14,350 nucleotides of DNA, from the NCBI GenBank assembly GCA_045586995.1, contig JAZNBI010000131.1, positions 1-14,350 on the forward strand, written 5' to 3'. This DNA is from JAZNBI01 sp045586995 (GTDB lineage: Bacteria > Bacillota > Clostridia > Oscillospirales > CAG-272). Positions 14,330-14,350 of the stretch are shown piece by piece. Numbering within the stretch: the stretch's first letter is position 1; each line of letters begins with the position of its first letter. The position numbers were made by a program, and so were the translations under genes. Under the pieces are notes generated by a model that saw only the letters and a list, made by a program, of their open reading frames with translations, did no database searches and was not told where the DNA came from.

Positions 14330-14350
14330 ATGAAAAATCCCGAAAGCAGA
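14330..14350 (+). CDS. Start of an unidentified gene, cut by the window edge
   Basis: ATG at 14330 opens a frame reading MKNPESR before the window ends. AAGGAG at 14316-14321 lies 8 bases upstream, a strong ribosome binding site at normal spacing, and the gap to the flavin reductase stop is 48 bp. This supports a real gene start, probably in the same operon. Product unknown. Confidence 0.7.

Noticed and set aside
1..14350. tRNA, rRNA, insertion sequence or prophage signals
   Set aside because: No tRNA-like cloverleaf, rRNA sequence, transposase, integrase or terminal inverted repeats were recognised anywhere in the window.

Overview
This window is the chromosomal replication-origin neighbourhood of a low-GC Gram-positive bacterium, most likely class Clostridia (Bacillota). 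The reasons are the gene order dnaA-dnaN-recF-remB-gyrB-gyrA, the presence of remB, Mini-RNase III and a Firmicutes-type beta-N-acetylglucosaminidase, AT-rich intergenic DNA and strong AAGGAG-type ribosome binding sites. The genus cannot be told from the sequence.

Layout. Positions 1-9572 hold seven genes, all on the minus strand. In transcription order they are dnaA (8187-9572), dnaN (6596-7744), recF (5480-6586), remB (5217-5465), gyrB (3234-5162), a PfkB-family sugar (phosphate) kinase (2265-3230) and gyrA (start 2219, running off the left edge). The 442-bp dnaA-dnaN gap is the likely oriC. It has an AT-only-like tract, a DnaA-trio array, a DnaA box beside the trios, two convergent perfect DnaA boxes at the dnaA end, and a repeated ATGTTGAAAA decamer. 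dnaA has its own extended -10 sigma-A promoter and is insulated from upstream genes by a strong hairpin terminator (9710-9737).

Right of dnaA, still on the minus strand, are a secreted or membrane-anchored N-acetylglucosaminidase (11333-12514), a D-amino-acid (D-alanine) aminotransferase (10431-11279) and a small two-TM protein (9807-10355). The first two suggest a peptidoglycan remodelling and D-amino-acid theme. A divergent promoter region (12515-12729) then drives plus-strand genes: Mini-RNase III (mrnC), a cyclophilin peptidyl-prolyl isomerase, a flavin-reductase-like FMN protein, and the first seven codons of another gene at the right edge.

How it fits together. dnaA, dnaN, recF, gyrB and gyrA supply initiation, the sliding clamp, repair and supercoiling, and the left-hand genes are co-directional with the leftward fork. 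The most unusual points are: (i) a sugar kinase inserted between gyrB and gyrA; (ii) a dense cluster of DnaA-box sequences inside that kinase gene about 5 kb from oriC, a possible DnaA titration or regulatory cluster; (iii) near-identical leaders and GTG starts of gyrB and gyrA; (iv) Ala and Gly at the two GyrA positions that normally anchor quinolones; (v) loss of the usual yaaA gene between dnaN and recF, and no rpmH-rnpA cluster beside dnaA. No rRNA, tRNA, CRISPR or insertion sequence was seen. Most of the window is conserved core genome rather than a new accessory system.
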